Assembly (NCBI GenBank): GCA_033558025.1
Contig: JAUCEF010000075.1
Coordinates: 1 to 38,089 of the forward strand
Source of the DNA: Phytophthora sp. 'mugwort'
Taxonomy: Eukaryota; Oomycota; Peronosporomycetes; Peronosporales; Peronosporaceae
Length of the DNA stretch: 38,089 nucleotides
Reading direction: 5' to 3'
The notes under the pieces are model-generated. The model saw nothing but the letters and a program-made list of their open reading frames with translations, was not told the origin of the DNA and did not search any database. The position numbers and the translations under genes are program-made. This document shows positions 9,573 through 18,487 of the stretch, piece after piece. Numbering within the stretch: position 1 is the stretch's first letter; each line of letters starts with the position of its first letter.

Positions 9573-9986
9573 ATGGATATCGAAAATATTTTAATAGACT
9601 TAAACAATGACAACAATAATATTGAAAAACACGAATCACAAGAACAAACATCAAATTATATAAAATATATAATATTTATAATAGGTGCCTTTTTTATTTT
9701 AGGTTTAACTATTTTTTTAATTTATTTCAATAGCGATTTTCCAATAGTTTCTGCATTACAGGATTTAAGGAATATCGTCGATGATGAAACTTTCAATCAA
9801 ATAAAACAAGTTGTTTTAAAAATGTTACGTGAACCTGAAAAAAGGGCGGCTGGATTAAATTTATTAGAATTATTAAAACTAACTATTCATCCAAGACATT
9901 TATTAAAAGATAATCCACAAGAATTTGAAAAAATGATGACTCATTTAATTAAAATTTTAATTTCTATTTTTAAAGAAGATGGCTAA
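9573..9986 (+). CDS. Unknown single-TM ORF (orf137)
   Basis: A 137-residue ORF of unknown function at the end of the first plus-strand block. Residues 1-28 are acidic and Asn-rich (DLNNDNNNIEKHESQEQ). A clear membrane helix follows at about 31-52 (YIIFIIGAFFILGLTIFLIY), then a soluble C-terminal domain of about 85 residues that looks alpha-helical (LRNIVDDETFNQIKQVVLKM, then EFEKMMTHLIKILIS). The C domain has normal protein-like composition and balanced charges, so it is probably a real gene. No family was recognised. A strong hairpin follows its stop by two bases. Like orf176 it uses more C/G-ending codons than the ribosomal genes. Confidence 0.65.
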   Translation: MDIENILIDLNNDNNNIEKHESQEQTSNYIKYIIFIIGAFFILGLTIFLIYFNSDFPIVSALQDLRNIVDDETFNQIKQVVLKMLREPEKRAAGLNLLELLKLTIHPRHLLKDNPQEFEKMMTHLIKILISIFKEDG

Positions 9987-9988
9987 AA

Positions 9989-10016
9989 AAACCTATTTAA
10001 TTTGTTAAATAGGTTT
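9989..10016. terminator. 12-bp hairpin after orf137
   Basis: AAACCTATTTAA and TTAAATAGGTTT form a perfect stem around the loop TTTG, two bases after the orf137 stop. Its place at the convergent end of two gene blocks suggests a bidirectional 3'-end signal. Confidence 0.45.
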
Positions 10017-10320
10017 CTAGATATACAATATATACATTATGTAAATTTTTACCAATTAAAAACTAATTATGTGATTTTAAATTATAACTATGTTGATATT
10101 AATTTAATTTTAGTTATTGAGTATTTAATAAAAATTAATCTATTTAAATATTTATGTCATCAATAACTTATGTTAAACCATCTTGATTAAAAGTTATAGA
10201 ATTAGCAATAATAATATTCTGTATTTATATTAAATTTGTAAGTGAACGCATTCTTCTTATATTTTTTAGAATATTTATTGAAAAAAATTGATTTTTTTAA
10301 TTTATTATTTCTTAAAAAAT

Positions 10321-10370
10321 TTAAATTTTATTATTTATATTATAAAAATAATTGAATTATTTTTTTTTTA
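10321..10370. repeat. Inverted copy of a cox2-upstream segment
   Basis: About 38 bases plus a T-run here match the reverse complement of 6721-6772, with one substitution inside the shared TTATTTATATTRTAAAAATA core and a different T-run length. The two copies are about 3.6 kb apart, flanking cox2-cox1-orf137. Confidence 0.7.
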
Positions 10371-10397
10371 AGAATGAAATTTTTAAATAAAACTAAT

Positions 10398-10470
10398 TAC
10401 AATCTCTTGGATTTGAACCAAGATTTTAAAGCTTAGAAGGCTAATACTCTACCAATTAAGTTAAGATTGT
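10398..10470 (-). tRNA. trnR: tRNA-Arg(UCU)
   Basis: A minus-strand cloverleaf with acceptor ACAATCT pairing with AGATTGT. The anticodon loop CTTCTAA gives TCT, which reads AGA/AGG. Confidence 0.93.
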
Positions 10471-10487
10471 TTTAGTTTTATTAAGAA

Positions 10488-11198
10488 TTAAACAGTTTTA
10501 TCTGAATATACATTAAAAATAGCTTTTAATGCATCTCGTGAAAGTTGTTTATAAATATTTTGTTTTAAAAATTTTTTTTTTTCCTTTTTAGTTAAAGTAA
10601 CCGCTCCTATTAAAGCTATTAATAATATAATACCTGCAACTAAAAAAAAAAAAGCATAATAACTATATAAAATTTGTCCAATTGTTTCAATATTTGTAAT
10701 AGTATCTAATTGATAGATAAAATTTTTTAAAAAGGGTTTGACATCAACAAATATTTCAAAAGTACCTTTCATACTATCGTGAAAAAAAAATAAAGTATTT
10801 ACTTTTTGAGTAAAAAAAGAATTATTTATTAAATGGTAATATGATGTAAAAACTTTACTAAACATAACAAACGTTTCTAAAAAAAAAATAAAACTAATTA
10901 AAAAAATAATTGGTAAATAACCAAAATTATTTTTTATTTTATTTTTATCAATTAAAACATTAACATCTAGCATCATAATAACAAATAAAAATAATACAGT
11001 AATAGCTCCTACATAAATAATAATTAACATTATTGATAAAAATTCAATTTCAGAAATTAATAATAATCCAGTTGAATTAGTAAAAACTAATATTAAAAAA
11101 AATGCAGAATATATTGTATTTGTAGAATATATTACAAATATAGCTGAAGTTAAAGCTATAGTTGAAAAAGTATAAAAGAAAATTGTTTCGAAATCCAT
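10488..11198 (-). CDS. nad6: NADH dehydrogenase subunit 6
   Basis: This is a complex I membrane subunit of 236 residues (bacterial NuoJ), part of the proton-pumping arm next to ND4L. The conserved helix-3 region LLISEIEFLSIMLIIIYVGA with the glycine break of the pi-bulge is clear near residues 46-65, followed by AITVLFLFVIMMLDVN. Five hydrophobic segments are visible, with a long loop between the fourth and the last, and a final helix IILLIALIGAVTLT. The gene is slightly longer than animal ND6, as in most protists. nad5 lies 60 bases upstream on the same strand and trnR 17 bases downstream. Confidence 0.95.
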   Translation of the reverse strand: MDFETIFFYTFSTIALTSAIFVIYSTNTIYSAFFLILVFTNSTGLLLISEIEFLSIMLIIIYVGAITVLFLFVIMMLDVNVLIDKNKIKNNFGYLPIIFLISFIFFLETFVMFSKVFTSYYHLINNSFFTQKVNTLFFFHDSMKGTFEIFVDVKPFLKNFIYQLDTITNIETIGQILYSYYAFFFLVAGIILLIALIGAVTLTKKEKKKFLKQNIYKQLSRDALKAIFNVYSDKTV

Positions 11199-11258
11199 AA
11201 TGTATTTAAATTATATAAATTTATAATTATATCTTAAAAGATACATATTTTATTATTT

Positions 11259-13253
11259 TTATTTAATTAATAAAAAAATAAATAAAAATAATAAAATAGT
11301 AATAATATTAAAAAAATAAATAATAGAAAAAAAAATAATATTTATTAAACAAATAATGCTAATTAACATTAATAATGAATAGTGATAAATATAACCTGTT
11401 TGTAATAAAATTATTTTTTGACTTAAGAAAGAAAAAACGGTTATTAAACCAAAAGGACCACACATTTCAATTAAACCTTTATCAATCATTTTATATGTTA
11501 CATTATAACCAACTTTTAATATATATTGATTAATAAATTCATAATAAATTTTATCAAAATACCATTTTCTATTTAAAAAATTATAAAAATAAAGACCATA
11601 TTTTGAAATTTTTAAGTTATATAAAAATCTAAATTTAAAAAAATATAAATAAAAGGCACAAAATAAGCCACAAAAACTTAAAATAACAGGTAATAATTTA
11701 AAAAATGTTGGTAAAAATTCAGCATCAATCATTTGATTATTAAATGGATTTATATAAATTGAGTTATTCCAAAAATTTGAACCTAACCCAACAAACATAT
11801 CTTTAGAAATATAACCTATAAAAATACTACCAAATGCTAAAACTCCTAAAGGAATACCCATTTCTAATGGAACATCATGTGCATTTTTAATAACATTTTT
11901 ATAGGCATTAGTTTCACTTAAAAAAGCAAAAAATAATAAACGTGTTGAATAGAATGCCGTAAAAAATGCACCAATAGTACCCAACCAATAAGCAAAATGA
12001 CCTGTTTCACTAAAACTTGAAAATGCAACTTCTAATATTAAATCTTTAGAATAAAAACCAGTTAAAAAAGGAAAACCCATTAAAGATAATGAACCTATTA
12101 AAAACATTATATAAGTAAAAGGTAAAATTCTTCTTAAACCACCCATTTTTCTTATATCTTGTTCATCACCCATAGCATGAATTACAGCACCGGAACATAA
12201 AAATAATAATGCTTTAAAATATGCATGATTTGATAAATGAAAAATAGCTAAAGGATAATTTGATAATCCACAAGCAAAAAACATATAACCTAATTGACTA
12301 CAAGTAGAATAGGCAACTATTTTTTTAAAATCATTTTGTACTAGACCAATTGTACTTGAGAAAAAGGCTGTAGAAGCTCCAATAATTGTAATAACTTTTA
12401 AAGAAAACATTGAATATTCAAACATTGGTGAACAACGTGCAATTAAATAAACACCAGCAGTTACCATAGTCGCTGCATGGATTAATGCCGAAACCGGCGT
12501 AGGTCCTTCCATAGCATCGGGTAACCATAAATGTAAAAAAATTTGAGCAGATTTACCCATAGCACCTATAAAAATTAAAATACACGCAACATCAATAATA
12601 CTTAAAATATAATTAAAAAAAATAAATTTAAAATCTTTAACAATAGAAATTGCTGCAAATGTACTAAAATATTCAATAGTTCTAATATTATAAAAAACAG
12701 TTAATACACCTAATAATAAGATTAAATCACTAATTCGATTAACTAACATAGCTTTTATAGCTGCTTTATTCGCTTGTAAACGTGTAAACCAAAAATTAAT
12801 TAATAAATATGAACAAAAACCAACACCTTCCCATCCAACAAACATTTGCATAAAATTATCACCTGTAACTAATATAATCATAAAAAAAGTAAATAGTGAT
12901 AAATATGACATAAATCTAGATAAATGTGGATCATGATCCATATATTTAGAAGAATATAAATGAACTAAAGTTGAAATACTTGTTACAACAATTAACATTA
13001 TCATAGTTAAACTATCAAATAAAAAACACCAATTACAATTAAATAAACCACTATTAATCCAATTTGAAATATAAATAATATACTCATATTCATTTGTAAT
13101 TGAATTATATATAATAATAAATGAAAAAAGACAACTTAAAAAAGTTGTTAATGTGGTTATAAATACAGAACCTTTACGGCCAATATAAAAACCAAATAAT
13201 CCAGAAGCTACTGAACCTAAAAAAGGTAAAAAAATTAAAGTTAATAATAACAT
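11259..13253 (-). CDS. nad5: NADH dehydrogenase subunit 5
   Basis: This is the largest antiporter-like subunit of complex I, 664 residues (bacterial NuoL). The proton channel motif HLWLPDAMEGPTPVSALIH lies near residue 240, followed by AATMVTAGVYLIAR. The conserved glutamate in FVGWEGVGFCSYLLI near residue 140 and the lysines of the central channel region are present. The C terminus has the long lateral helix region and ends in hydrophobic sequence. The minus-strand motif ATTCTTTAAGA lies about 60 bases upstream of its start. It is the first gene after a 200-base spacer from atp1, so a transcript start there is possible. Confidence 0.98.
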   Translation of the reverse strand: MLLLTLIFLPFLGSVASGLFGFYIGRKGSVFITTLTTFLSCLFSFIIIYNSITNEYEYIIYISNWINSGLFNCNWCFLFDSLTMIMLIVVTSISTLVHLYSSKYMDHDPHLSRFMSYLSLFTFFMIILVTGDNFMQMFVGWEGVGFCSYLLINFWFTRLQANKAAIKAMLVNRISDLILLLGVLTVFYNIRTIEYFSTFAAISIVKDFKFIFFNYILSIIDVACILIFIGAMGKSAQIFLHLWLPDAMEGPTPVSALIHAATMVTAGVYLIARCSPMFEYSMFSLKVITIIGASTAFFSSTIGLVQNDFKKIVAYSTCSQLGYMFFACGLSNYPLAIFHLSNHAYFKALLFLCSGAVIHAMGDEQDIRKMGGLRRILPFTYIMFLIGSLSLMGFPFLTGFYSKDLILEVAFSSFSETGHFAYWLGTIGAFFTAFYSTRLLFFAFLSETNAYKNVIKNAHDVPLEMGIPLGVLAFGSIFIGYISKDMFVGLGSNFWNNSIYINPFNNQMIDAEFLPTFFKLLPVILSFCGLFCAFYLYFFKFRFLYNLKISKYGLYFYNFLNRKWYFDKIYYEFINQYILKVGYNVTYKMIDKGLIEMCGPFGLITVFSFLSQKIILLQTGYIYHYSLLMLISIICLINIIFFSIIYFFNIITILLFLFIFLLIK

Positions 13254-13312
13254 AATAGAATAAAATAAATTTAAATTATTTAAAAATATAATAATAATTT
13301 TAAAATAATTCT

Positions 13313-13323
13313 TCTTAAAGAAT
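13313..13323 (-). promoter_or_regulatory. ATTCTTTAAGA motif upstream of nad5
   Basis: The exact 11-mer shared with the cox2 and atp9 upstream spacers, here in the same orientation as nad5 and 60 bases before its ATG. The function is inferred. Confidence 0.3.
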
Positions 13324-13362
13324 AAATATTTTTTAAAAAATTAATATTAGAATAATATTTAA

Positions 13363-13388
13363 AATTATTTTCTATATAGAAAATAATT
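13363..13388. repeat. Perfect 26-base palindrome in the nad5-atp1 spacer
   Basis: AATTATTTTCTAT is followed immediately by its exact reverse complement. It sits between the atp1 stop and the nad5 start, beside the upstream motif at 13313. Confidence 0.6.
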
Positions 13389-13423
13389 AATTTTTATCTG
13401 TTATGTTTTATTTACAAAATATT

Positions 13424-13456
13424 ATAATTATTTTTTATTAATAAAAAAATAATTAT
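13424..13456. terminator. Hairpin directly after atp1
   Basis: A 16-bp AT stem with one bulged A ends one base from the atp1 stop codon (minus strand). It resembles the other gene-end palindromes in this genome and may define the atp1 3' end. Confidence 0.35.
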
Positions 13457-13457
13457 A

Positions 13458-14987
13458 TTATTTTGTAATAAAATTATTAGTAAAATTTGTTGCTAAAATA
13501 TTAAGTTTTTTTTCTAATTCTTTAGATATTTCTTTTTTATTTAAGATTTCTTCTAAAATATTAAAATGATTATTTTTTATAAAATTTAACCAACTAATTT
13601 CAAAACTTGAAATTTTATCAACAGCAATTTTATCTAAGAAACCACGTACACCTAAATAAATAATTACAATTTGATTTTCAACAGATAACGGTATATTTAA
13701 ACCTTGTTTTAACATTTCTGTTAATCTAATCCCTCTATTTAATTGTTGTTGAGTTGTAGCATCTAAATCAGAACCAAATTGAGCAAATGCTTGTACTTCT
13801 CTAAATTGTGCTAATTCTAATTTCATTGTACCAGCAATTTGTTTCATAGCTTTAATTTGTGCAGAAGAACCAACACGACTTACAGATAATCCAACACTAA
13901 TTGCAGGTCTTTGACCTTCATTAAATAATTCTGTTTCTAAAAAAATTTGTCCATCAGTAATTGAAATAACATTTGTTGGAATATAAGCAGAAACATCTCC
14001 AGCTTGTGTTTCAATAATAGGTAATGCGGTTAATGAACCACCACCAATTTTTTTATTCATTTTAGCAGCTCTTTCTAATAAACGAGAGTGTAAATAAAAA
14101 ACATCTCCAGGATAAGCTTCTCTACCTGGAGGTCTTCTTAATAATAAAGACATTTGTCTATAAGCTACCGCTTGTTTTGATAAATCATCATAGAAAATAA
14201 CAGCATGTTTACCATTATCTCTAAAATATTCACCTAAAGCACAACCAGTATATGGAGCTAAATATTGTAAGGGTGCTGAATCTGAAGCAGTAGCCGCTAC
14301 AATAACAGAAAAAAACATTGCATTTTTTTCTTCTAAAGTTTTTGTTAATTCAGCAATTGTTGATCTTTTTTGACCAACACCTACATAAATACAATATAAT
14401 TGATTATTTATATCTTTTTTTAAATGAGGTTCTCTTTGATTAATTATAGTATCAATAGCAATAGATGTTTTACCTGTTTGTCTATCACCAATAATTAATT
14501 CCCTTTGACCACGACCAATAGGAATTAAACTATCTACAGCTTTTAAACCTGTTTGTACAGGTTGTTTAACACTTTCTCTAGGCATAATACCTGGAGCTTT
14601 AACTTCAACTCTACTTTCTAATTTACTGTTAATTTGACCTTTACCATCAATGGGTTGTCCTAAAGCATCAACTACTCTACCTAATACTTCAGGTCCTACA
14701 GGTACACTAACAATAGATCCAGTTCTTCGTACAAAATTACCTTCTTGAATTTCTCTATCATTACTAAAAACAACAACACCAACAACATCAGGTTCTAAAT
14801 TTAAAGCCATTCCTTTAATATTACCATTATTAAATTCAACCATTTCACCTGCTTGAATTTTAGTTAAACCATAACATCTTGCAATACCATCACTCATTGA
14901 AAGAACAATACCTGTTTCTTGTAAACTTTTTTCATCTTTATATTTTTTAATATTTGATTCCAGTATATATGATAATTCAATAGCCAT
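13458..14987 (-). CDS. atp1: ATP synthase F1 subunit alpha
   Basis: This is the regulatory nucleotide-binding subunit of the F1 head, 509 residues, the usual length. The Walker A motif GDRQTGKT lies at residues 167-174. Other family landmarks are GIARCYGL near 35, the [20 protein letters not shown] block, and the alpha-specific arginine finger region [15 protein letters not shown]. The C terminus (after residue about 470) is divergent and lysine-rich. Mitochondrial atp1 is kept only in some lineages, including oomycetes and some ochrophytes, and has moved to the nucleus in many others. It lies between nad5 and trnE on the minus strand. Confidence 0.98.
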   Translation of the reverse strand: MAIELSYILESNIKKYKDEKSLQETGIVLSMSDGIARCYGLTKIQAGEMVEFNNGNIKGMALNLEPDVVGVVVFSNDREIQEGNFVRRTGSIVSVPVGPEVLGRVVDALGQPIDGKGQINSKLESRVEVKAPGIMPRESVKQPVQTGLKAVDSLIPIGRGQRELIIGDRQTGKTSIAIDTIINQREPHLKKDINNQLYCIYVGVGQKRSTIAELTKTLEEKNAMFFSVIVAATASDSAPLQYLAPYTGCALGEYFRDNGKHAVIFYDDLSKQAVAYRQMSLLLRRPPGREAYPGDVFYLHSRLLERAAKMNKKIGGGSLTALPIIETQAGDVSAYIPTNVISITDGQIFLETELFNEGQRPAISVGLSVSRVGSSAQIKAMKQIAGTMKLELAQFREVQAFAQFGSDLDATTQQQLNRGIRLTEMLKQGLNIPLSVENQIVIIYLGVRGFLDKIAVDKISSFEISWLNFIKNNHFNILEEILNKKEISKELEKKLNILATNFTNNFITK

Positions 14988-15066
14988 AGAGGTTATTAAA
15001 TTATCATATTATTTAATAATTATAAATTATTATAATTACCAAAATATATCAAATATATATTTTTTA

Positions 15067-15138
15067 TACCCTTTACGAGAATTGAACTCGTATTTTTACC
15101 GTGAAAAGGTAATGTCCTAACCATTAGACTAAAAGGGC
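15067..15138 (-). tRNA. trnE: tRNA-Glu(UUC)
   Basis: A minus-strand cloverleaf with acceptor GCCCTTT pairing with AAAGGGT. The anticodon loop TTTTCAC gives TTC. It lies between nad4 and atp1. Confidence 0.94.
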
Positions 15139-15140
15139 TT

Positions 15141-15170
15141 TTTATTAAACAAAAAATTTTGTTTAATAAA
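15141..15170. terminator. Palindrome across the end of nad4
   Basis: A 30-base perfect palindrome (TTTATTAAACAAAA, loop AA, then its complement) overlaps the nad4 stop codon at 15163-15165 and ends two bases before trnE. It may act in 3' processing between nad4 and the tRNA. Confidence 0.4.
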
Positions 15171-16638
15171 AATAAGAAAAATCAATATGTATTAAAATTT
15201 TTGAAACACTTTCATGCATACAACTTTCAAAAATTTTAGGATATAAACCTAATAAAAAGATATTTATAATTAATATTAAATGAATTAAAAATTCACGATA
15301 AGTTAAATCATAATAAATTTTTAAATAAATATTTTGAATATTACCATAACAAATTCGATTATAAAATAATAAAGAATATACCCCACCCAAAAACATACCA
15401 ATTGTCGCAAAAACAGCTGTTGTAGTATTATCTTCAAAAACTCCAGTTAAAATAAGAATTTCACCCACAAAACTACTTGAACCTGGAATAGACATATTTG
15501 CTAATACATAAATAAATAATGCAATACAAAATAAAGGCATTGTATGTGCTAAACCACCATAATAATTAATAAATCTTGTATGATATCGATCATATAAACA
15601 TCCAATTGAAAAAAATAAACCACTCGATACTAAACCATGACTAATCATTTGAATAATACTACCTTCTAATCCTTGAATAGTTAAAGAAAAAATACCCAAT
15701 ATTATAAAATTCATATGAGCAACTGATGCATAAGCAATAATACGTTTCAAATCTGTTTGTCGTATAGCTGTTAATGACGCATAAATAACAGATATTAAAC
15801 ATAAAACTAAAATATACGGTGTAAAATATAATGCAGCTTTAGGAAATAAAGGAACTAAAAACCTAATCATACCGTATGATCCTAATTTTAATAAAATACC
15901 AGCTAATAGTACAGAACCTGCGGTAGGTGCTTCAACATGTGCTTCCGGTAACCAAACATGAAAAGGTAACATTGGAACTTTAACAGCAAATGATAAAAAA
16001 AAAGCTAAGAAATAAAATTTTTCATATGAAAAATTAAAATTACTATAATATAATATTTGATAATCAGTTGTACCCACAGTTAAAAATAAATGAATAATGG
16101 CAATAAACATAAATAATGAACCTGCTAATGTATACATAAAAAACAAATATGAAGCTTTAATTTTACGTTCTCTTGAACCCCAAATACCTATAATTAAAAA
16201 CATAGGAATTAATACACTTTCAAAGAAAATATAAAAAATAAGTACATCTAATATACTAAATGAAATGATTAAACAAAATTCTAAAATAAAATATAAAATA
16301 AAATATTCTTTTATATTTTTATTAATCATTTCATAACTAATTAACATACAGATTGGAATCAAAAATGTTGTTAAAATTATAAAAAATAATGAAATACCAT
16401 CAATACCTAAATAAAAATTAATATTAAATTGACTAATCCATTCTATTTTAAATAAATATTGAAAATTAGAAGTTGATTTATCAAATAAAATCCATAAAGG
16501 TAATGACATTAAAAAAATGAAAAAAGACATAAAAATACTAAAATTTTTTATAAATTTTTCATTTTTCGAAAAAGCTAATATAATAACCGTAATTAATGGT
16601 AAAATAAGTAAAAAAATTAATATAAACTTATTAAACAT
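15163..16638 (-). CDS. nad4: NADH dehydrogenase subunit 4
   Basis: This is an antiporter-like complex I membrane subunit of 491 residues (bacterial NuoM). The channel signature VKVPMLPFHVWLPEAHVEAP is followed by TAGSVLLAGILLKLGSYGM. The helix with the conserved glutamate (FILYFILEFCLIISF) lies near residue 120. The start is the ATG giving MFNKFILIFLLILPL; the frame is open further upstream, but that part falls in trnH. trnH is 22 bases upstream. A palindrome covers the stop codon. Confidence 0.97.
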   Translation of the reverse strand: MFNKFILIFLLILPLITVIILAFSKNEKFIKNFSIFMSFFIFLMSLPLWILFDKSTSNFQYLFKIEWISQFNINFYLGIDGISLFFIILTTFLIPICMLISYEMINKNIKEYFILYFILEFCLIISFSILDVLIFYIFFESVLIPMFLIIGIWGSRERKIKASYLFFMYTLAGSLFMFIAIIHLFLTVGTTDYQILYYSNFNFSYEKFYFLAFFLSFAVKVPMLPFHVWLPEAHVEAPTAGSVLLAGILLKLGSYGMIRFLVPLFPKAALYFTPYILVLCLISVIYASLTAIRQTDLKRIIAYASVAHMNFIILGIFSLTIQGLEGSIIQMISHGLVSSGLFFSIGCLYDRYHTRFINYYGGLAHTMPLFCIALFIYVLANMSIPGSSSFVGEILILTGVFEDNTTTAVFATIGMFLGGVYSLLFYNRICYGNIQNIYLKIYYDLTYREFLIHLILIINIFLLGLYPKIFESCMHESVSKILIHIDFSYFY

Positions 16639-16660
16639 AAAAAAATTTAATTTAAAAATG

Positions 16661-16733
16661 GGCGAAAAATGGGACTTGAACCCATAACACTTAGACCCAC
16701 AATCTAACACTCTACCTTTAAGTTATAATCGCC
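16661..16733 (-). tRNA. trnH: tRNA-His(GUG)
   Basis: A minus-strand cloverleaf whose anticodon loop TTGTGGG gives GTG. The extra G at position -1 typical of tRNA-His is encoded and faces C73. The acceptor GCGATTA against TTTTCGC has two T-T oppositions at the fifth and sixth pairs. Its 5' end overlaps the last 11 bases of rpl10. Confidence 0.88.
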
Positions 16734-17154
16734 TTTTTAAATTTTTCTTAAATAATATAAAATTTAAAAATGATTGAACAATTAAATTATTTAAAGGTGG
16801 ATAGTTTTTAGATAATATTTGTTTTACTTTTAAATTAGAATAAATATTATTTTGAATACTCAAATAAATTAATTCAAGTTTTTTAAAATTATATAAATCC
16901 CTTATTAAATTTAATTCATTATTTCCATAAATTATTAAAATAGAACCTTGTCCTTTTAATTTTAAAAAAATATCAATAATTAAATTTTGATTTAATATTA
17001 AAGATTTATAATCAAATTTTTTAATTTTTTTTTTTAAAGATATTATTTCATTAATATTTAAATCATTATAACGAAATATATATATATATTTATAAGTTTG
17101 TTTAATTTTTTGTAATTGATTTAATTTATACTTTTTAAATTTTTTTTTTTGCAT
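16723..17154 (-). CDS. rpl10: Probable mitochondrial ribosomal protein L10
   Basis: A 143-residue basic protein that looks like uL10, the stalk base protein. Support is the N-terminal KKYKLNQLQKIKQTYKYIYI and FRYNDLNINEIISLKKKIKK, then GQGSILIIYGNNELNLI, which recall the KK.L..LR..L, F.YN.L and GP..I.Y..N elements of mitochondrial L10. It is divergent and the call rests on pattern rather than strict motifs. The last four codons and the stop lie inside the trnH 5' end on the same strand, so tRNA cleavage would shorten the message. nad7 lies 38 bases upstream. Confidence 0.6.
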   Translation of the reverse strand: MQKKKFKKYKLNQLQKIKQTYKYIYIFRYNDLNINEIISLKKKIKKFDYKSLILNQNLIIDIFLKLKGQGSILIIYGNNELNLIRDLYNFKKLELIYLSIQNNIYSNLKVKQILSKNYPPLNNLIVQSFLNFILFKKNLKRRL

Positions 17155-17192
17155 AATTTATTGAAAATAAAATTTTATTCTAATAATTAATA

Positions 17193-18371
17193 TTAACGAT
17201 CAATTTCACCAAAAACAACATCTAAAGTACCAATAATTGTAACAACATCAGCAATCATATGATTTTTAGCTATAAAATCTAATGCTTGTAAATGTAAAAA
17301 TCCTGGTGATTTAATTTTACATCTGTAGGGTTTATTTGTACCATCTGCTACTAAATAAACACCATACTCACCTTTAGGTGCCTCAATAACTGTATAAGTT
17401 TCACCAGCATTTACACAAATATTTTCTGAATAATATTTAAAATGATGAATTAAAGACTCCATAGAATTTTTAATTTGAATTCTATTTGGATTTGTAATTT
17501 TTTTATCATCTAATTTAATAGGACCTTGGGGAATTTTATTAAGTACTTGCAAAATAATTCGAATTGATTGTCGCATTTCTTCTATTCTAATTAAATAACG
17601 ATCATAACAATCGCCATTTGTACCTACAGGTATATCAAATTTTAATTGATCATAAATTTCATAAGGTTGTGTTTTACGTAAATCCCATGAAATACCTGAT
17701 CCACGTAACATAACACCACTAAAACCAAAATTTAAAGCATCTTTAGCAGATATAATACCAATATCTACTAATCTTTGTTTCCAAATTCTATTATTAGTTA
17801 ACATTTCTTCAATTTCATCTAAACGGGTATTAAATTGTTCACAAAAAATATATATATCATTTAACAAACCTTTAGGCAAATCTTGATTAACACCTCCAGG
17901 TCTAAAATAAGCTGCATGCATACGTGCACCAGAAACACGTTCATAAAATTCCATTAATTTCTCACGTTCTTCAAATCCCCAAAAATAAGGTGTCATAGCT
18001 CCTACATCTAAAGCATGACAACATACAGCTAATAAATGATTTAAGATACGTGTTATTTCTGAAAATAAAACTCTTATATATTGTGCTCGTAAAGGTATAT
18101 CACAATTTAATAATTTTTCAATAGCCAAAACATATGCATGTTCTTGACACATCATAGATACATAATCTAAACGATCAAAATAAGGTAACGCCTGTAAATA
18201 ATTTTTATATTCAATTAATTTTTCTGTACCTCTATGTAATAAACCTATATGTGAATCAGCTTTTTTAACAACTTCACCGTTTAATTCTAAAATTAAACGT
18301 AAAACACCATGAGCCGCTGGATGTTGTGGACCAAAATTTATAGAAAAATTTTTAATTTTTTTTAATGACAT
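17193..18371 (-). CDS. nad7: NADH dehydrogenase subunit 7
   Basis: This is the 49-kDa complex I subunit, 392 residues (bacterial NuoD), which forms the quinone pocket with nad9/PSST-type partners in the peripheral arm. The N terminus [20 protein letters not shown] includes the quinone-site histidine pair, and [37 protein letters not shown] and [20 protein letters not shown] follow. The C terminus [20 protein letters not shown] is complete. The ATG is preceded on its strand by a run of about 20 A. It is divergently arranged with nad2, with 116 bases between the two starts. Confidence 0.98.
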   Translation of the reverse strand: MSLKKIKNFSINFGPQHPAAHGVLRLILELNGEVVKKADSHIGLLHRGTEKLIEYKNYLQALPYFDRLDYVSMMCQEHAYVLAIEKLLNCDIPLRAQYIRVLFSEITRILNHLLAVCCHALDVGAMTPYFWGFEEREKLMEFYERVSGARMHAAYFRPGGVNQDLPKGLLNDIYIFCEQFNTRLDEIEEMLTNNRIWKQRLVDIGIISAKDALNFGFSGVMLRGSGISWDLRKTQPYEIYDQLKFDIPVGTNGDCYDRYLIRIEEMRQSIRIILQVLNKIPQGPIKLDDKKITNPNRIQIKNSMESLIHHFKYYSENICVNAGETYTVIEAPKGEYGVYLVADGTNKPYRCKIKSPGFLHLQALDFIAKNHMIADVVTIIGTLDVVFGEIDR

Positions 18372-18487
18372 TTTTTTTTTTTTTTTTTTTTAATAAAAAT
18401 ATAATATTTATAAATTAATTTTTTTATAAATATATAGCATATATAGTAAGTAAGTATTTTTAAAATATTTATTTCTTTTATTACATT
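18372..18487. promoter_or_regulatory. Divergent nad7/nad2 spacer
   Basis: This 116-base gap separates two outward-facing genes, so signals for both minus-strand nad7 and plus-strand nad2 units should lie here or nearby. It opens with a 21-base T-run (part of the nad7 leader) and contains TATATAGCATATATAG near 18430. No consensus promoter was recognised. Confidence 0.3.

Larger units (their letters stand above)
9987..10397. other. Non-coding spacer at a convergent gene junction
   Basis: A 411-base gap lies between orf137 (+) and trnR (-), where transcription from both sides converges. It holds a 12-bp perfect hairpin at 9989-10016, a 9-bp long-range pair (AGTTATTGA/TCAATAACT, about 10111-10166), and the inverted partner (about 10321-10370) of a cox2-upstream segment. 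No ORF was seen. The stretch 10040-10250 is less homopolymeric than other spacers and could hold an unrecognised small RNA. Confidence 0.6.
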
